DNA from: Lentzea jiangxiensis | GTDB lineage: Bacteria; Actinomycetota; Actinomycetes; Mycobacteriales; Pseudonocardiaceae | NCBI RefSeq assembly: GCF_900104175.1 | Contig: NZ_FNIX01000011.1 | Coordinates: forward strand, 161,003-225,002 | Direction of reading: 5' to 3' | Length of the DNA stretch: 64,000 nucleotides | Part shown: piece after piece, positions 49,910 through 59,180 of the stretch | Layout of the letters: each line of letters opens with the position of its first letter | Position numbering within the stretch: position 1 is the stretch's first letter | The notes under the pieces: model-generated | The model's input: only the letters and a program-made list of their open reading frames with translations | The model's database searches: none | Told to the model about the DNA's origin: nothing | Translations under genes and position numbers: made by a program

Positions 49910-50947
49910 GTGCGCGTACTCATCGCCCCGGACTGCTTCGGCGGCACCCTGACCGCCCGCGAGGCCGCCGACGCCATCGCCACCGGCTGGCACGAGGCCA
50001 AGCCCGACGACGTCGTCGTCCAACGCCCGCTCGCCGACGGGGGCCCCGGTTTCGTCGACGTCCTGCAGGCCGCGACAGGGGGTGATGTCCGGCACGTCAC
50101 CGTCACCGGCCCGCTCGGCGACCCCGTCGAAGCGCGCTGGCTCAGCAGCGTGCACACCGACGGCCGGCGCGTCGCGTACATCGAGTCCGCCGAAGCGTGC
50201 GGCCTCCACCTCATCCCGGCCGAGGTCCGCGCGGAGTCCTGCGAGACGGCCACCACGCGAGGCGTTGGTGAGCTGATCGCGGCAGCCGTGGCTGACAACA
50301 ACGTCATAACGGTCGGCCTCGGGGGCTCCGGCACGACCGACGGTGGCTCCGGCATGCTCGCCGCACTCGCCGACGCGGGCATCGACCTGACTGATATATC
50401 GCTTGTGGCGGCATCCGACGTCGAGAACCCGCTCCTCGGGCCGCACGGCGCCGCGCGCACGTTCGGCCCGCAGAAAGGCGCCTCGCCGGAGGCCGTCGAA
50501 CGCCTCGAAGCGAAGCTCGCCGCGATGGAGGTCCTCCACCCGGTGGCCGACGTGCCGGGCGCCGGAGCGGCGGGCGGCCTGGGCGCCGCACTCCTCTCCC
50601 TGGGCGCGGCGGTGACGTCGGGCGCGGGACTGGTCCGCGAGCTCACCGGCCTCGACACCGCCCTCGACGACGCCGACATCGTCCTCACCGGCGAGGGCAG
50701 CTTCGACTGGCAGTCGCTGCGCGGCAAGCTCATCACCGCCGTCGCCTCGGGCGCCGCCGACCGCGGCATCCCCTGCATCGCCATCGCAGGCCAGGTGAGC
50801 GTCGGCCGCCGCGAGATGGGCGCCGCCGGCGTCCAGGACGCCTACTCCGTCTCCGAGCACGTCGGCTCCGTGCAAAAGTCGATTGCGGACGCGCGCAAAA
50901 GTCTCGTTGCAACGGCCCGGCACGTCGCGCGGCAGTGGTCGCGCTGA
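49910..50947 (+). CDS. Glycerate kinase
   Basis: A 345-aa GlxK/GarK-type kinase: PDCFGGTLTAREAADAI, LADGGPGFVDVL, GLGGSGTTDGGSGM, VPGAGAAGGLGAALL and LTGEGSFDWQS. It phosphorylates D-glycerate. Odd local codon use occurs at 50390-50404, where ACT GAT ATA TCG CTT (all rare here) coincides with a copy of the GATATATC repeat. Its last 80 nt are also AT-richer, with GCAAAAGTC direct repeats. Confidence 0.93.
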   Translation: MRVLIAPDCFGGTLTAREAADAIATGWHEAKPDDVVVQRPLADGGPGFVDVLQAATGGDVRHVTVTGPLGDPVEARWLSSVHTDGRRVAYIESAEACGLHLIPAEVRAESCETATTRGVGELIAAAVADNNVITVGLGGSGTTDGGSGMLAALADAGIDLTDISLVAASDVENPLLGPHGAARTFGPQKGASPEAVERLEAKLAAMEVLHPVADVPGAGAAGGLGAALLSLGAAVTSGAGLVRELTGLDTALDDADIVLTGEGSFDWQSLRGKLITAVASGAADRGIPCIAIAGQVSVGRREMGAAGVQDAYSVSEHVGSVQKSIADARKSLVATARHVARQWSR

Positions 50948-50955
50948 GTGCGAGG

Positions 50956-50975
50956 AACCGACTGATATATCGGTT
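50956..50975. repeat. GATATATC palindromic element (copy downstream of glycerate kinase)
   Basis: AACCGACTGATATATCGGTT, 9 nt after the glycerate kinase stop. Its 15-nt core ACTGATATATCGGTT is identical to the reverse complement of 39877-39891 and differs at one base from 50390-50404. Such AT-rich sequence is rare in this genome. Confidence 0.6.
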
Positions 50976-51115
50976 GGCCTGAGCGTGGTCTACGTGACAG
51001 TCGACACCCAGGGCGGCAAAGGGTGCCGTTGTGGGACCATGGGAGGCGGAACAAGGCGGGGAACGCCCGTGTTGTTGATGGGTGAACCGCCCGCAGAGGA
51101 CCTCTTAGGAGAGCC

Positions 51116-51484
51116 ATGACGACCGCTCAGGATGCCGCTTCGACCTCCCAGGCGCCGAGCCACGGCGTGACGCTGACCGATGCGGCCGCCGGCAAGGCCA
51201 AGGCACTGCTCGACCAGGAGGGCCGCGACGACATGCACCTGCGCATCGCCGTCCAGCCCGGCGGGTGCGCGGGCCTGCGCTACCAGCTGTTCTTCGACGA
51301 GCGTTCGCTCGACGGTGACGCGCTGGTCGACTTCAACGGTATGAAGGTCGCCGTTGACCGCATGAGCGCGCCCTACGTCGAAGGCGCTGTCATCGACTTC
51401 GTGGACACGATCGAGAAGCAGGGCTTCACGATCGACAACCCGAACGCCGGCGGGTCGTGCGCCTGCGGCGACTCGTTCCACTAA
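51116..51484 (+). CDS. erpA: Iron-sulfur cluster carrier, HesB/IscA/ErpA family
   Basis: A 122-aa A-type carrier with the three ligand cysteines: QPGGCAGLRYQ and the C-terminal GGSCACGDSF. It transfers Fe-S clusters to apo-enzymes, in this region probably the Rieske protein and others. ATG 51116 follows TTAGGAG. The orthologous mycobacterial gene has the same neighbours (glycerate kinase, adenosine kinase). Confidence 0.95.
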   Translation: MTTAQDAASTSQAPSHGVTLTDAAAGKAKALLDQEGRDDMHLRIAVQPGGCAGLRYQLFFDERSLDGDALVDFNGMKVAVDRMSAPYVEGAVIDFVDTIEKQGFTIDNPNAGGSCACGDSFH

Positions 51485-51492
51485 GGCGAACA

Positions 51493-51540
51493 ACGCGTGA
51501 GGCCGCGTTCCCGCATCGACGGGAACGCGGCCTCACGCGT
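51493..51540. terminator. 21-bp perfect-stem terminator
   Basis: ACGCGTGAGGCCGCGTTCCC (51493-51512, plus G at 51513) repeats exactly inverted at 51520-51540 with a 6-nt loop. It lies between the convergent erpA and small gene at 51555 and is the longest perfect hairpin I found. Confidence 0.85.
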
Positions 51541-51554
51541 GTGTGGACCAGGAA

Positions 51555-51728
51555 TCAGACGCCGTACTCGGCGAGACCTTCGACCTGGTGGGTGCACCGC
51601 TCGTCGACCCGCCACGGCGCGGCCGCGCGCGGGGCGGGGAGGGGGTGCTCGGGGTGGGTCAGAGCGAAGGGGAGCTGCGCGCAGTCGTCGATCAGCTCAC
51701 TCATCGTGGTCGCCTCAGGGATCGTCAC
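51555..51728 (-). CDS. Small conserved-looking protein, unknown function
   Basis: A 57-aa protein (TIPEATTMSELIDDCAQLPF, then PWRVDERCTHQVEGLAEYGV) with two Cys, good codon bias, and convergent with erpA. GTG 51728 is taken as start; ATG 51704 with GAGG upstream would give 49 aa. I see no family. Confidence 0.65.
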   Translation of the reverse strand: MTIPEATTMSELIDDCAQLPFALTHPEHPLPAPRAAAPWRVDERCTHQVEGLAEYGV

Positions 51729-51843
51729 GCCCTGACCGTATTGGGACGGCTTGACCTGGGATAGCCCTACCAAACGGTAGTCTTCACAGCTGCACTCGTC
51801 CGGGTGAGCTGTCACCCAGCGCAACAAGGAATGAGGACTCGAC

Positions 51844-52818
51844 GTGCCCCTAGCCGTGTGCGGCAGCATCGCGACCGACCATCTGATGCACTTCCCGGGT
51901 CGTTTCGCGGACCAGCTGGTCGCGGAGCGTCTCGACCGCGTGTCGCTGAGCTTCCTGGTCGACGACCTCGTAGTCCGCCGCGGTGGCATCGGCGCGAACA
52001 TCGCGTTCGGGCTCGGCGTGCTCGGGGTGCGGCCGGTGCTCGTGGGTGCCGTGGGCAAGGACTTCGACGACTACCGCTCGTGGCTCGAGCGGCACGGCGT
52101 CGACACGTCCGGCGTGTACGTGTCCGAGGTCGCGCACACCGCGCGGTTCGTCTGCACGACGGACGACGACATGTGCCAGATCGCCTCGTTCTACGCCGGC
52201 GCGATGGCCGAGGCCCGCAACATCGAGCTCTCGCCGATCGCCGGCCGCGTCGAGAACCTCGAGCTCGTCGTCATCAGCCCGGACGACCCCGCGGCCATGC
52301 TCCGCCACGCCGAGGAGTGCCGTCAGCGCGGCTACCGGTTCGCCGTCGATCCCTCGCAGCAGCTCGCCCGCATGGACGGGGAGCAGGCACGCGCGTTCGT
52401 CGAAGGCGCCGAGTACCTGTTCAGCAACGACTACGAGTGGGAACTGCTGCTGCAGAAGACCGGCTGGACCGAGGCGGACGTCCTCGCCCGCGTCGGCCGG
52501 CGCGTCACGACGCTCGGCGCCAAGGGCGTCGAGATCGTCGACCGCGACGGTTTCGCCCTGCACGTGCCCGCCGTCCCCGAGGTCGCGAAGACCGATCCCA
52601 CCGGCGTCGGCGACGGCTTCCGCGCGGGCTTCCTCGCCGGCACGGTGTCCGGCCTGAGCCTCGAACGCGCTGCTCAGCTGGGGTCGTTCATCGCCGTCGA
52701 GGTCCTCGAGACCGTCGGCACGCAGGAGTGGGTGCTCGAACGCGACCCGGCCCTCGCCCGCATCCGCGGTGCATTCGGCGAAGAAGCAGCTGAGGAGATC
52801 GCCCCAGTCCTGCCATGA
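51844..52818 (+). CDS. adoK: Adenosine kinase (PfkB family)
   Basis: A 324-aa ribokinase-fold protein: VCGSIATDHLMHFPGRF and RRGGIGANIAFGLGVLG at the N-terminus, and the catalytic DPTGVGDGFRAGFLAG with the base Asp. The N-terminal text closely follows mycobacterial AdoK, which lies beside asnB and ctaC there as well. It makes AMP from adenosine. GTG 51844 follows the CAAGGAATGAGG stretch. The methyltransferase gene begins 7 nt after its stop. Confidence 0.93.
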   Translation: MPLAVCGSIATDHLMHFPGRFADQLVAERLDRVSLSFLVDDLVVRRGGIGANIAFGLGVLGVRPVLVGAVGKDFDDYRSWLERHGVDTSGVYVSEVAHTARFVCTTDDDMCQIASFYAGAMAEARNIELSPIAGRVENLELVVISPDDPAAMLRHAEECRQRGYRFAVDPSQQLARMDGEQARAFVEGAEYLFSNDYEWELLLQKTGWTEADVLARVGRRVTTLGAKGVEIVDRDGFALHVPAVPEVAKTDPTGVGDGFRAGFLAGTVSGLSLERAAQLGSFIAVEVLETVGTQEWVLERDPALARIRGAFGEEAAEEIAPVLP

Positions 52819-52825
52819 TCGGACA

Positions 52826-53590
52826 ATGGGGACGTACCTGTTCGGCGACTCCGGTGAGTCGCTCGACCCGAAGTTCGACGCGCTGAGCTCCCTGCTCGAC
52901 GCGGGCACGTTCGCCCGCGTCGAGCAGCTCGGCGTCGCAGACGGCTGGCGCTGCCTCGAGGTCGGGGGTGGGGGTGGCTCGGTCGCGAACTGGCTCGCCG
53001 ACGTCGTCGCCCCGTCCGGCCACGTGACGGTCACCGACATCGACGTCACACGGCTCGAGGAACGCGACAACGTCACCGTGCTCGAGCACGACGTCGTGTC
53101 CAACATCCTGCCGGGCAACGCGTTCGACCTGGTCCACGCCCGCCTGGTGCTCTTCCACCTCCCCCAGCGCGACGCCGTCCTGCGCAAGCTGCGCGACTCG
53201 TTGCGCCCCGGCGGCTGGCTCGTGCTCGACGAGTTCGACTGCCTCCCGCTCGAGGTCCTCTCCGCCGCCCCCGACGACGCAAAGCTGATCATCCGGGTGA
53301 AGAACGCCCTGCTGACGCTGCTCCAACACGCGGGCGCCGAACTGGCGTGGGGCGCGCGCATCGAGAGGGCGCTCCTCGACGCCGGCCTGAACGACGTCAG
53401 CGGCTCCCGCGAGGTGCGGGAGTGGCGGGGCGGCTCGGCCGGCTGCCGCCTGCTCGCCGCGACCGCCCGCCTGGTGCGCGCGAGGCTGCCGCTCACCGAC
53501 GACGAGTTCGACCGCTACCTGGAGCTGATGGCGTCGCCCGAGACCGTCGTCAGCTCGTACGCGATGTGCAGCGCCCAGGGACGCCGCTGA
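52826..53590 (+). CDS. SAM-dependent methyltransferase
   Basis: A 254-aa class I methyltransferase: LEVGGGGGSVANWLA (motif I), VTVTDIDVTRL, FDLVHARLVLFHLP and LRPGGWLVLDEFD. The central pattern is UbiE/MenG-like, but the substrate is unknown. ATG 52826 starts the conserved part, 7 nt after adoK, so the two are one operon. Ends before the 53598 hairpin, convergent with asnB. Confidence 0.9.
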   Translation: MGTYLFGDSGESLDPKFDALSSLLDAGTFARVEQLGVADGWRCLEVGGGGGSVANWLADVVAPSGHVTVTDIDVTRLEERDNVTVLEHDVVSNILPGNAFDLVHARLVLFHLPQRDAVLRKLRDSLRPGGWLVLDEFDCLPLEVLSAAPDDAKLIIRVKNALLTLLQHAGAELAWGARIERALLDAGLNDVSGSREVREWRGGSAGCRLLAATARLVRARLPLTDDEFDRYLELMASPETVVSSYAMCSAQGRR

Positions 53591-53597
53591 CGGAGGA

Positions 53598-53619
53598 GGG
53601 CCCCTCCGCGGAGGGGCCC
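53598..53619. terminator. Palindromic terminator before asnB end
   Basis: GGGCCCCTCC and GGAGGGGCCC (2-nt loop) lie between the convergent stops at 53590 and 53625. Confidence 0.7.
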
Positions 53620-53624
53620 CGACG

Positions 53625-55553
53625 CTAGAGCTTGACCGGGTACTGCGGTTCCGGCACCACCGGCTTGATGCGGTCCTCGACGAAGATGCCGTGCCAGATC
53701 ATGAACACCAGCAGCGCCCAGATGCGGCGGCTGTGGTCGAGCACGCCGGAGCGGTGCTCCTCGATCAGGCGCAGCACCGCGTTCTTGTCGATGTACCGGT
53801 CCGTCTGCGACGAACGCACGACGTCGACGGCCCAGTCGTGCATCTCGTCCTTGAGCCAGTGCCGGATCGGCACCGGGAAACCCAGCTTGCGGCGGTTGAG
53901 CACGTGCGCCGGCACGATGTCGCGGATCGCCTTGCGCAGCGCGAACTTCGTCGTGTCCTTGGTGATCTTCAGCTCGCTGGGGATCTGCGACGCGATCTTG
54001 AAGACCTCGGGGTCGAGGAACGGGACGCGCAGCTCCAGCGAGTTCGCCATGGTCATCTTGTCGGCCTTGACCAGGATGTCGCCGCGCAGCCACGTGAACA
54101 GGTCGACGTGCTGCATGCGCGTGACCGGGTCCCAGTCGCGCGACTCGCGGTACGGCTGGGCCGTCACGTCCATGTGCGACACCGACGGGTCGTACGTCTT
54201 CAGCACCTGGCGCAGGTGGTCGTCGAGGAAGATGCGCGCGTTGCCGTAGTAGCGCTCTTCCAGCGTCAGGGCGCCGCGACGCAGCAGGTCCTTGCCGCGC
54301 ACGCCGTGCGGGATCTTCGTCGAGACCTTGCCCATGGCCTTGCGCAGCGCGCCCGGCACCTTCTCGAAGCCCGCCAGCGACAACGGCTCGCGGTAGATCG
54401 TGTACCCGCCGAACAGCTCGTCCGCGCCCTCACCGGACAGCACGACCTTCACGTACCGGCGCGCCTCGCGGGCGATGAACCACAGCGGCACCAGCGCCGG
54501 GTCGGCCACCGGGTCGTCGAGGTACCACGTGATCAGCGGCAGCGAGTCCATCATCTCCTGCGCGCTGACCGTGCGGACCACGTGCTTCACACCGATCAGC
54601 GCCGCCGACTCCGCGGCCACGTCGACCTCGGAGAAGCCCTGGCGCTCGAAGCCCGTCGTGAACGTGATCAGGTCCGGGTTGTGCTCCTTGGCGAGCGCCG
54701 CGACGACCGTCGAGTCGATGCCGCCGGACAGGAACGAGCCGACCGTCACGTCCGCGCGCATGTGCTTGGCGACCGAGTCGCGCAGCGCCGCCGTGATCTC
54801 GTCGTAGAGCGCGTTCGCCTCGCCCTCACTGCGCACCGTGCGCACCTTGAAGTGCGCCGGGAAGTACCGCTCGAACTTCGGCGACTCGCCCGGGACCAGC
54901 GTGAACGAGTGCCCGGACGCCACGCGGAAGATGTGGTCGTGCAGCGAGGCGGGCTCCGGCACGTACTGCAGCGTGAGGTAGTGCTGCAGGCTCTTGACGT
55001 TCATCTTCGGCACGATGCCGATCGAGGAGGCGATCTCCAGAAGGATCTTCTTCTCGCTGGAGAACGCGACGCCCGCCTGGCCCTGCGCCCAGTACAGCGG
55101 CTTGATGCCGAACGGGTCGCGCCCGCCGAAGACGACCTCGCGCTCGGAGTCCCAGATCATGAACGCGAACATGCCGCGCAGCTTCGTGATCGCCGCGGTG
55201 CCGTAGTAGTGGTACGCGGCGACGATCGTCTCGGTGTCGCCGTCGGTGTGGAAGACCGCGCCGAACGACTCGGTCAGCTCCGCCCTCAGCTCCAGGTAGT
55301 TGTAGATCTCACCGTTGAAGTTGATCGTGTACCGGCTGGGCGACTCCGGCGGCCCCCAGGTCAGCGGCTGGTGCGAGTGCTCGATGTCGATGATGGAGAG
55401 GCGGTTGAAGCCGAACACGACCTCGTCGACCCGCCTGGTGCCGCTCTCGTCCGGACCGCGGTGCCGCATGCAGCGCAGCGCCGCCTCCACCGCCGGGCGC
55501 GCGCTCTCGGCCTCGTTCTCGCTGGGGCAAACAAGTCCTGCCAGGCCGCACAA
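53625..55553 (-). CDS. asnB: Asparagine synthase (glutamine-hydrolysing)
   Basis: A 642-aa class II amidotransferase. The start is TTG 55553, which puts the catalytic Cys at position 2 (CGLAGL) with GAGAGGTG upstream. The glutaminase domain (about 1-220) has FNGEIYNYLELR; the synthetase domain has the ATP motif SGGIDST and LSGEGADELFGGY. It makes Asn from Asp and Gln. Divergent from ctaC, as in mycobacteria, where the gene affects cell-wall amidation and antibiotic resistance. Confidence 0.95.
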   Translation of the reverse strand: MCGLAGLVCPSENEAESARPAVEAALRCMRHRGPDESGTRRVDEVVFGFNRLSIIDIEHSHQPLTWGPPESPSRYTINFNGEIYNYLELRAELTESFGAVFHTDGDTETIVAAYHYYGTAAITKLRGMFAFMIWDSEREVVFGGRDPFGIKPLYWAQGQAGVAFSSEKKILLEIASSIGIVPKMNVKSLQHYLTLQYVPEPASLHDHIFRVASGHSFTLVPGESPKFERYFPAHFKVRTVRSEGEANALYDEITAALRDSVAKHMRADVTVGSFLSGGIDSTVVAALAKEHNPDLITFTTGFERQGFSEVDVAAESAALIGVKHVVRTVSAQEMMDSLPLITWYLDDPVADPALVPLWFIAREARRYVKVVLSGEGADELFGGYTIYREPLSLAGFEKVPGALRKAMGKVSTKIPHGVRGKDLLRRGALTLEERYYGNARIFLDDHLRQVLKTYDPSVSHMDVTAQPYRESRDWDPVTRMQHVDLFTWLRGDILVKADKMTMANSLELRVPFLDPEVFKIASQIPSELKITKDTTKFALRKAIRDIVPAHVLNRRKLGFPVPIRHWLKDEMHDWAVDVVRSSQTDRYIDKNAVLRLIEEHRSGVLDHSRRIWALLVFMIWHGIFVEDRIKPVVPEPQYPVKL

Positions 55554-55734
55554 GGCTCTCGCACCTCTCAAGGAACAGGAAGGGGAAGACCACGGGGAAG
55601 TCCCCAGTATGCCCAAGGGGCTCTGTGTGACCGAAACTGCACCGCAGCGGCAGTGCCCCCAAGGGGTGAGCGCGGTTGCGCTGGGCTACGCTCCCGCTTG
55701 ATCCGTTGGCATGGAACGAGGAGGCGGGCGAGCA

Positions 55735-56667
55735 GTGGGCCTGAAGGAGGGCACCAGGGCATCCCGGCTGGCGAAGACCGCTGGGCTGGTAGGCCTGGTC
55801 GGTATCGGGGCCACCGGTTGCTCCACGGACGAGGTGCTGCGCTTCGGATGGCCGGTGGCCGTCACGCCGCAGGCCGAAGCGATGCGCGAGCTCTGGACCT
55901 GGTCCGTGATCGCCGCGCTCGTCGTCGGCGTCATCGTGTGGGGACTGATCGCGTGGTCGGTGGTGTTCCACCGCAAGAAGTCGGAGGAACTGCCCCGTCA
56001 GACGGCGTACAACCTCCCGCTGGAGATCGTGCTCATCGTCGTGCCGACGGTGATCGTGGCGGTGTTGTTCTACTTCACCGCCGTGACGCAGAACTACGTC
56101 ACGGACAAGTCGGGCAAGCCCGACGTGAACGTCGACGTCATCGCGTTCCAGTGGAACTGGGAGTTCCAGTACCCGGACCACAAGACCGAAGAGGGCAGCG
56201 TCGTCAGCACGGTCGGCACCTCGGGCGAGGTCCCGGTCATGGTGCTGCCGGCCGGCAAGCGCATCCAATTCACGCTGCGCTCGACCGACGTCATCCACTC
56301 GTTCTTCGTGCCGGAGTTCCACTTCAAGCGGGACGTCTTCCCGCAGCCGGAGAAGAACAACCAGGACAACGTCTTCCAGATCGACCAGATCGACCGTCCC
56401 GGTGCGTTCGTCGGCCGGTGCGCCGAGCTGTGCGGCTCCTACCACGCGGTGATGAACTTCGAGGTCCGCGCCCTGGAGCAGGACGACTTCGAGAAGTACA
56501 TCGAGCTGCGCAAGCAGGTCAACGAGAAGACGGGCAAGCCGTACACCACGGCCGAGGCCCTCTCGCAGGTCAACTGCGGTGAGCTGTGCGCGCCGCTGGC
56601 CACGACGACCACCCCGTTCAACACCGACCGGACGGCCCGCGAAGCCTCCGGCGCGGGTCAGAAGTAG
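55735..56667 (+). CDS. ctaC: Cytochrome c oxidase subunit II
   Basis: A 310-aa lipoprotein-like subunit: lipobox GATGC near residue 29, two transmembrane helices, then the cupredoxin domain with aromatic patch FQWNWEFQYP and the CuA ligands in RCAELCGSYHAVM plus His of STDVIHSFFVP. It accepts electrons from the bc1 complex in the actinobacterial supercomplex. GTG 55735 has GAGGAGG upstream; ATG 55711 lacks a site. Confidence 0.96.
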   Translation: MGLKEGTRASRLAKTAGLVGLVGIGATGCSTDEVLRFGWPVAVTPQAEAMRELWTWSVIAALVVGVIVWGLIAWSVVFHRKKSEELPRQTAYNLPLEIVLIVVPTVIVAVLFYFTAVTQNYVTDKSGKPDVNVDVIAFQWNWEFQYPDHKTEEGSVVSTVGTSGEVPVMVLPAGKRIQFTLRSTDVIHSFFVPEFHFKRDVFPQPEKNNQDNVFQIDQIDRPGAFVGRCAELCGSYHAVMNFEVRALEQDDFEKYIELRKQVNEKTGKPYTTAEALSQVNCGELCAPLATTTTPFNTDRTAREASGAGQK

Positions 56668-56679
56668 GGACGCTCCGCG

Positions 56680-57096
56680 ATGAAGATCGAAGCTCGCGTA
56701 TTCGACCTGGTGATGGCCTTCTCGTTCCTGATGGCCCTCGTCTACGGCTACTGGACGCACCTGGCGACCGGCCACGTCGAGCCCACCGGCACGGTGGCGC
56801 TCGCGCTGACCGGTGGCCTGGCCCTCATCACCGGCACCTACTTCCGGTTCGTCGCCCGCCGCATCGAGGTGCGGCCCGAGGACAACCCGGACGCCGAGGT
56901 CTCCGACGGTGCCGGTGAGCTGGGCTTCTTCAGCCCCGGCTCGTACTGGCCGGTCGGTCTCGCCGCCGCGGCGGCGACCACGGGTGTCGCGGTGGCGTTC
57001 TGGCACGTGTGGCTGCTCGTGATCGCCGTCGTCATGGTGCTGATCGCGGTCGGCGGCCTGGTGTTCGAGTACCACACCGGCCCGAACCACGACTGA
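56680..57096 (+). CDS. ctaF: Cytochrome c oxidase subunit IV, actinobacterial type
   Basis: A 138-aa protein with four hydrophobic helices (FDLVMAFSFLMALVYGYW at the start) matching the actinobacterial subunit 4 family that stabilises the aa3 oxidase. It starts 12 nt after ctaC and is co-transcribed. The same gene follows ctaC in mycobacteria and Corynebacterium. Confidence 0.93.
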   Translation: MKIEARVFDLVMAFSFLMALVYGYWTHLATGHVEPTGTVALALTGGLALITGTYFRFVARRIEVRPEDNPDAEVSDGAGELGFFSPGSYWPVGLAAAAATTGVAVAFWHVWLLVIAVVMVLIAVGGLVFEYHTGPNHD

Positions 57097-57117
57097 TCTC
57101 CGATACCGGATTTCGCC

Positions 57118-57147
57118 GAGGCCCTCTCCGTGCGCGGAGAGGGCCTC
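57118..57147 (+). terminator. Terminator after ctaF
   Basis: GAGGCCCTCTCCG pairs perfectly with CGGAGAGGGCCTC across a 4-nt loop, 21 nt after the ctaF stop. Confidence 0.8.
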
Positions 57148-57200
57148 CGTCGTTTCCGACGCTGATATCCGGTATGTGATACATCGCATATCGGACGAAG

Positions 57201-57238
57201 AAGAGCCCTCCCGCCGGCAAATCGGCGGGAGGGCTCTT
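57201..57238 (-). terminator. Terminator after the acyltransferase gene
   Basis: A perfect 16-bp stem (AAGAGCCCTCCCGCCG, loop GCAAAT) lies 14 nt beyond the minus-strand stop at 57253. On the plus strand it ends in TTT, so it can act both ways. Confidence 0.85.
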
Positions 57239-57252
57239 TCGCGGGTTCCGGA

Positions 57253-57933
57253 CTACGCGGCGGCGGGCACCGGCGTCTTCTGGTACACGTCCACGTACTC
57301 CTGACCGCTCAGGTCCAGGATGCGGTAAATGATCTCGTCGGTGACGCTGCGCAGCACCGGCAGCGAATCCTGCATGCCGTCGTAGCGGCTGAAGTCGAGC
57401 GGCTCGCCGAAGCGGACCGTCACCGGCACGACCTTCGGGAACCGGCTGCCGACCGGCTGAACCTTGTCCGTGCCGATGATGCCGACAGGGACGACCGGGG
57501 CCCCGGACTCGAGCGCCATGCGCGCCACGCCCGTGCGGCCGCGGTGCAGCTTGCCGTCGAGCGAGCGGGTGCCCTCCGGGTAGATGGCGAACGCGTCACC
57601 GCGGGCGAGGATCTCGGCCGCCGTGTCGAGCGCCGCTCGCGCGTCACGGCCCTTGCCGCGGTGCACCGGCACGTGGCCGAGCGAGGAGAAGAACCATCGC
57701 GACAGCGAGCCCTTGAGGCCGGTGCCCGTGAAGTACTCCGCCTTCGCGAGGAACGACACGCGGCGCGGGACGACCATCGGGATCACGACGCTGTCGATGA
57801 AGCTGAGGTGGTTGGCCGCCAGGATGACCGGGCCGTCGGTGGGGATGTTCTCCAGACCGTCCACCACCGGGCGGTAGACAAGACGGGCTGTGCGCGCGAC
57901 GACGTGCTTCATCACTGGGTAGAGAAGGGCCAT
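57253..57933 (-). CDS. Lysophospholipid acyltransferase (1-acylglycerol-3-phosphate type)
   Basis: A 226-aa PlsC-family enzyme: NHLSFID (the HxxxxD catalytic motif), the FLAKAEYF and GHVPVHRG segments, and YPEGTRS. It adds an acyl chain in phospholipid synthesis at the membrane face. ATG 57933 has GGGGGTC upstream. It stands alone between the respiratory genes and trpD. The 201 nt from 57934 to 58134 hold no supported gene. Confidence 0.92.
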   Translation of the reverse strand: MALLYPVMKHVVARTARLVYRPVVDGLENIPTDGPVILAANHLSFIDSVVIPMVVPRRVSFLAKAEYFTGTGLKGSLSRWFFSSLGHVPVHRGKGRDARAALDTAAEILARGDAFAIYPEGTRSLDGKLHRGRTGVARMALESGAPVVPVGIIGTDKVQPVGSRFPKVVPVTVRFGEPLDFSRYDGMQDSLPVLRSVTDEIIYRILDLSGQEYVDVYQKTPVPAAA

Positions 57934-58134
57934 GACCCCCAGCATTCCAGGTGGGGGTTGCCGCCGCGTTACCACGTGGCGTGCGTCTCGGCCCCGTCAC
58001 TCGCTCGGACTACGCCGGTGCGGAGGTCGTGCGATCAGGGTCACGCACCGGCGACGAGGCGTGACGAAACTCGCCCCGCGACGCCGGAAACGGGCAGCCG
58101 AACGGGTCGCGCCTGCCCGCCTCCGGGACGAGGA

Positions 58135-59175
58135 CTAGCCCTTCAACGACGCTGAGAGCTCCACCCAGCGGCTCAGCAGGGACGCCGCCTTGCCCGAGTC
58201 GATGGCGTCGGCCGCACGGCCCAGCGAGGCCGTCAGGTCGGCGTGCAGGTCGTCGGAGAACCCGCCGTGCGCCGCGATGGCACCCGCCGCGTTCACGAGC
58301 ACCGCGTCGCGCACCGACCCCGTCCTGCCGCCCACGAGGTCGCGGACCACCTGGGCGTTGACGGACGCGTCGCCGCCCTTCAGGTCCTCCTCGCGCGCCG
58401 GCTTCACGCCGAGCACCGCCGGGTCGATGGTCTCCGTGCGCACCACGCCGTCCTGGGCGAGCCAGGCGGACGTCGTCGTGGTCGTGGTGATCTCGTCGAG
58501 GCCGTCGTCCCCCCGCACCACCAGCGCGGTGTTGCGGCGCCGCGCGAACACGCCGGCGATGAGCGGTGCGGCGGACGCCCGCGCGCAGCCGATCAGGCCG
58601 ACGGAGGGCTGCGCCGGGTTCGTCAGCGGGCCGAGCAGGTTGAACGACGTGGGGATGCCGATCTCGCGCCGCACGGGACCCGCGTGCCGGAAGCCGGGGT
58701 GGAAGACCGGGGCGAAGCAGAAGCCGATCCCCAGTTCGCGCACGGTCGCCTGCACGCCCTCCGGCGGCAGGTCGATCGCGACGCCCAAGGCCTCCAGCAC
58801 GTCCGCGGTGCCGCACTGCGACGACGCCGCCCGGTTGCCGTGCTTGACCACCGGAACGCCCGCCGCGGCCGTGACGATCGCGGCCATCGTCGAGATGTTC
58901 ACCGAACCGGAATGATCGCCGCCGGTGCCCACGATGTCGGCCGCCCGCACGTCCACCGTGAACCGGCGGGCGTGGTTCAGCATCATCGTCGCGAGGCCGT
59001 CGACCTCCTCCGGCGTCTCGCCCTTCGCGCGCAACGCGACGACGAACGCCGCGATCTGGGCCGGGGACGCCTCACCCGACATCACCCGGTCCATGCCCCA
59101 GGCGGTGTCGTCGGCGGTCAGGTCGACGCCGTCGATCAGGCGGTTGAGCAGCGAGGGCCAGGTGCGCTGGCTCAT
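58135..59175 (-). CDS. trpD: Anthranilate phosphoribosyltransferase
   Basis: A 346-aa TrpD: the PRPP loop GTGGDHSGSVNIST, VVKHGNRAASSQCG, and FNLLGPLTNP. It makes phosphoribosyl anthranilate in tryptophan synthesis. ATG 59175 is 5 nt after the pseudo-receiver gene stop, so the two are coupled. The mycobacterial orthologue is also opposite ctaE. Confidence 0.96.
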   Translation of the reverse strand: MSQRTWPSLLNRLIDGVDLTADDTAWGMDRVMSGEASPAQIAAFVVALRAKGETPEEVDGLATMMLNHARRFTVDVRAADIVGTGGDHSGSVNISTMAAIVTAAAGVPVVKHGNRAASSQCGTADVLEALGVAIDLPPEGVQATVRELGIGFCFAPVFHPGFRHAGPVRREIGIPTSFNLLGPLTNPAQPSVGLIGCARASAAPLIAGVFARRRNTALVVRGDDGLDEITTTTTTSAWLAQDGVVRTETIDPAVLGVKPAREEDLKGGDASVNAQVVRDLVGGRTGSVRDAVLVNAAGAIAAHGGFSDDLHADLTASLGRAADAIDSGKAASLLSRWVELSASLKG

Positions 59176-59180
59176 GGCGA

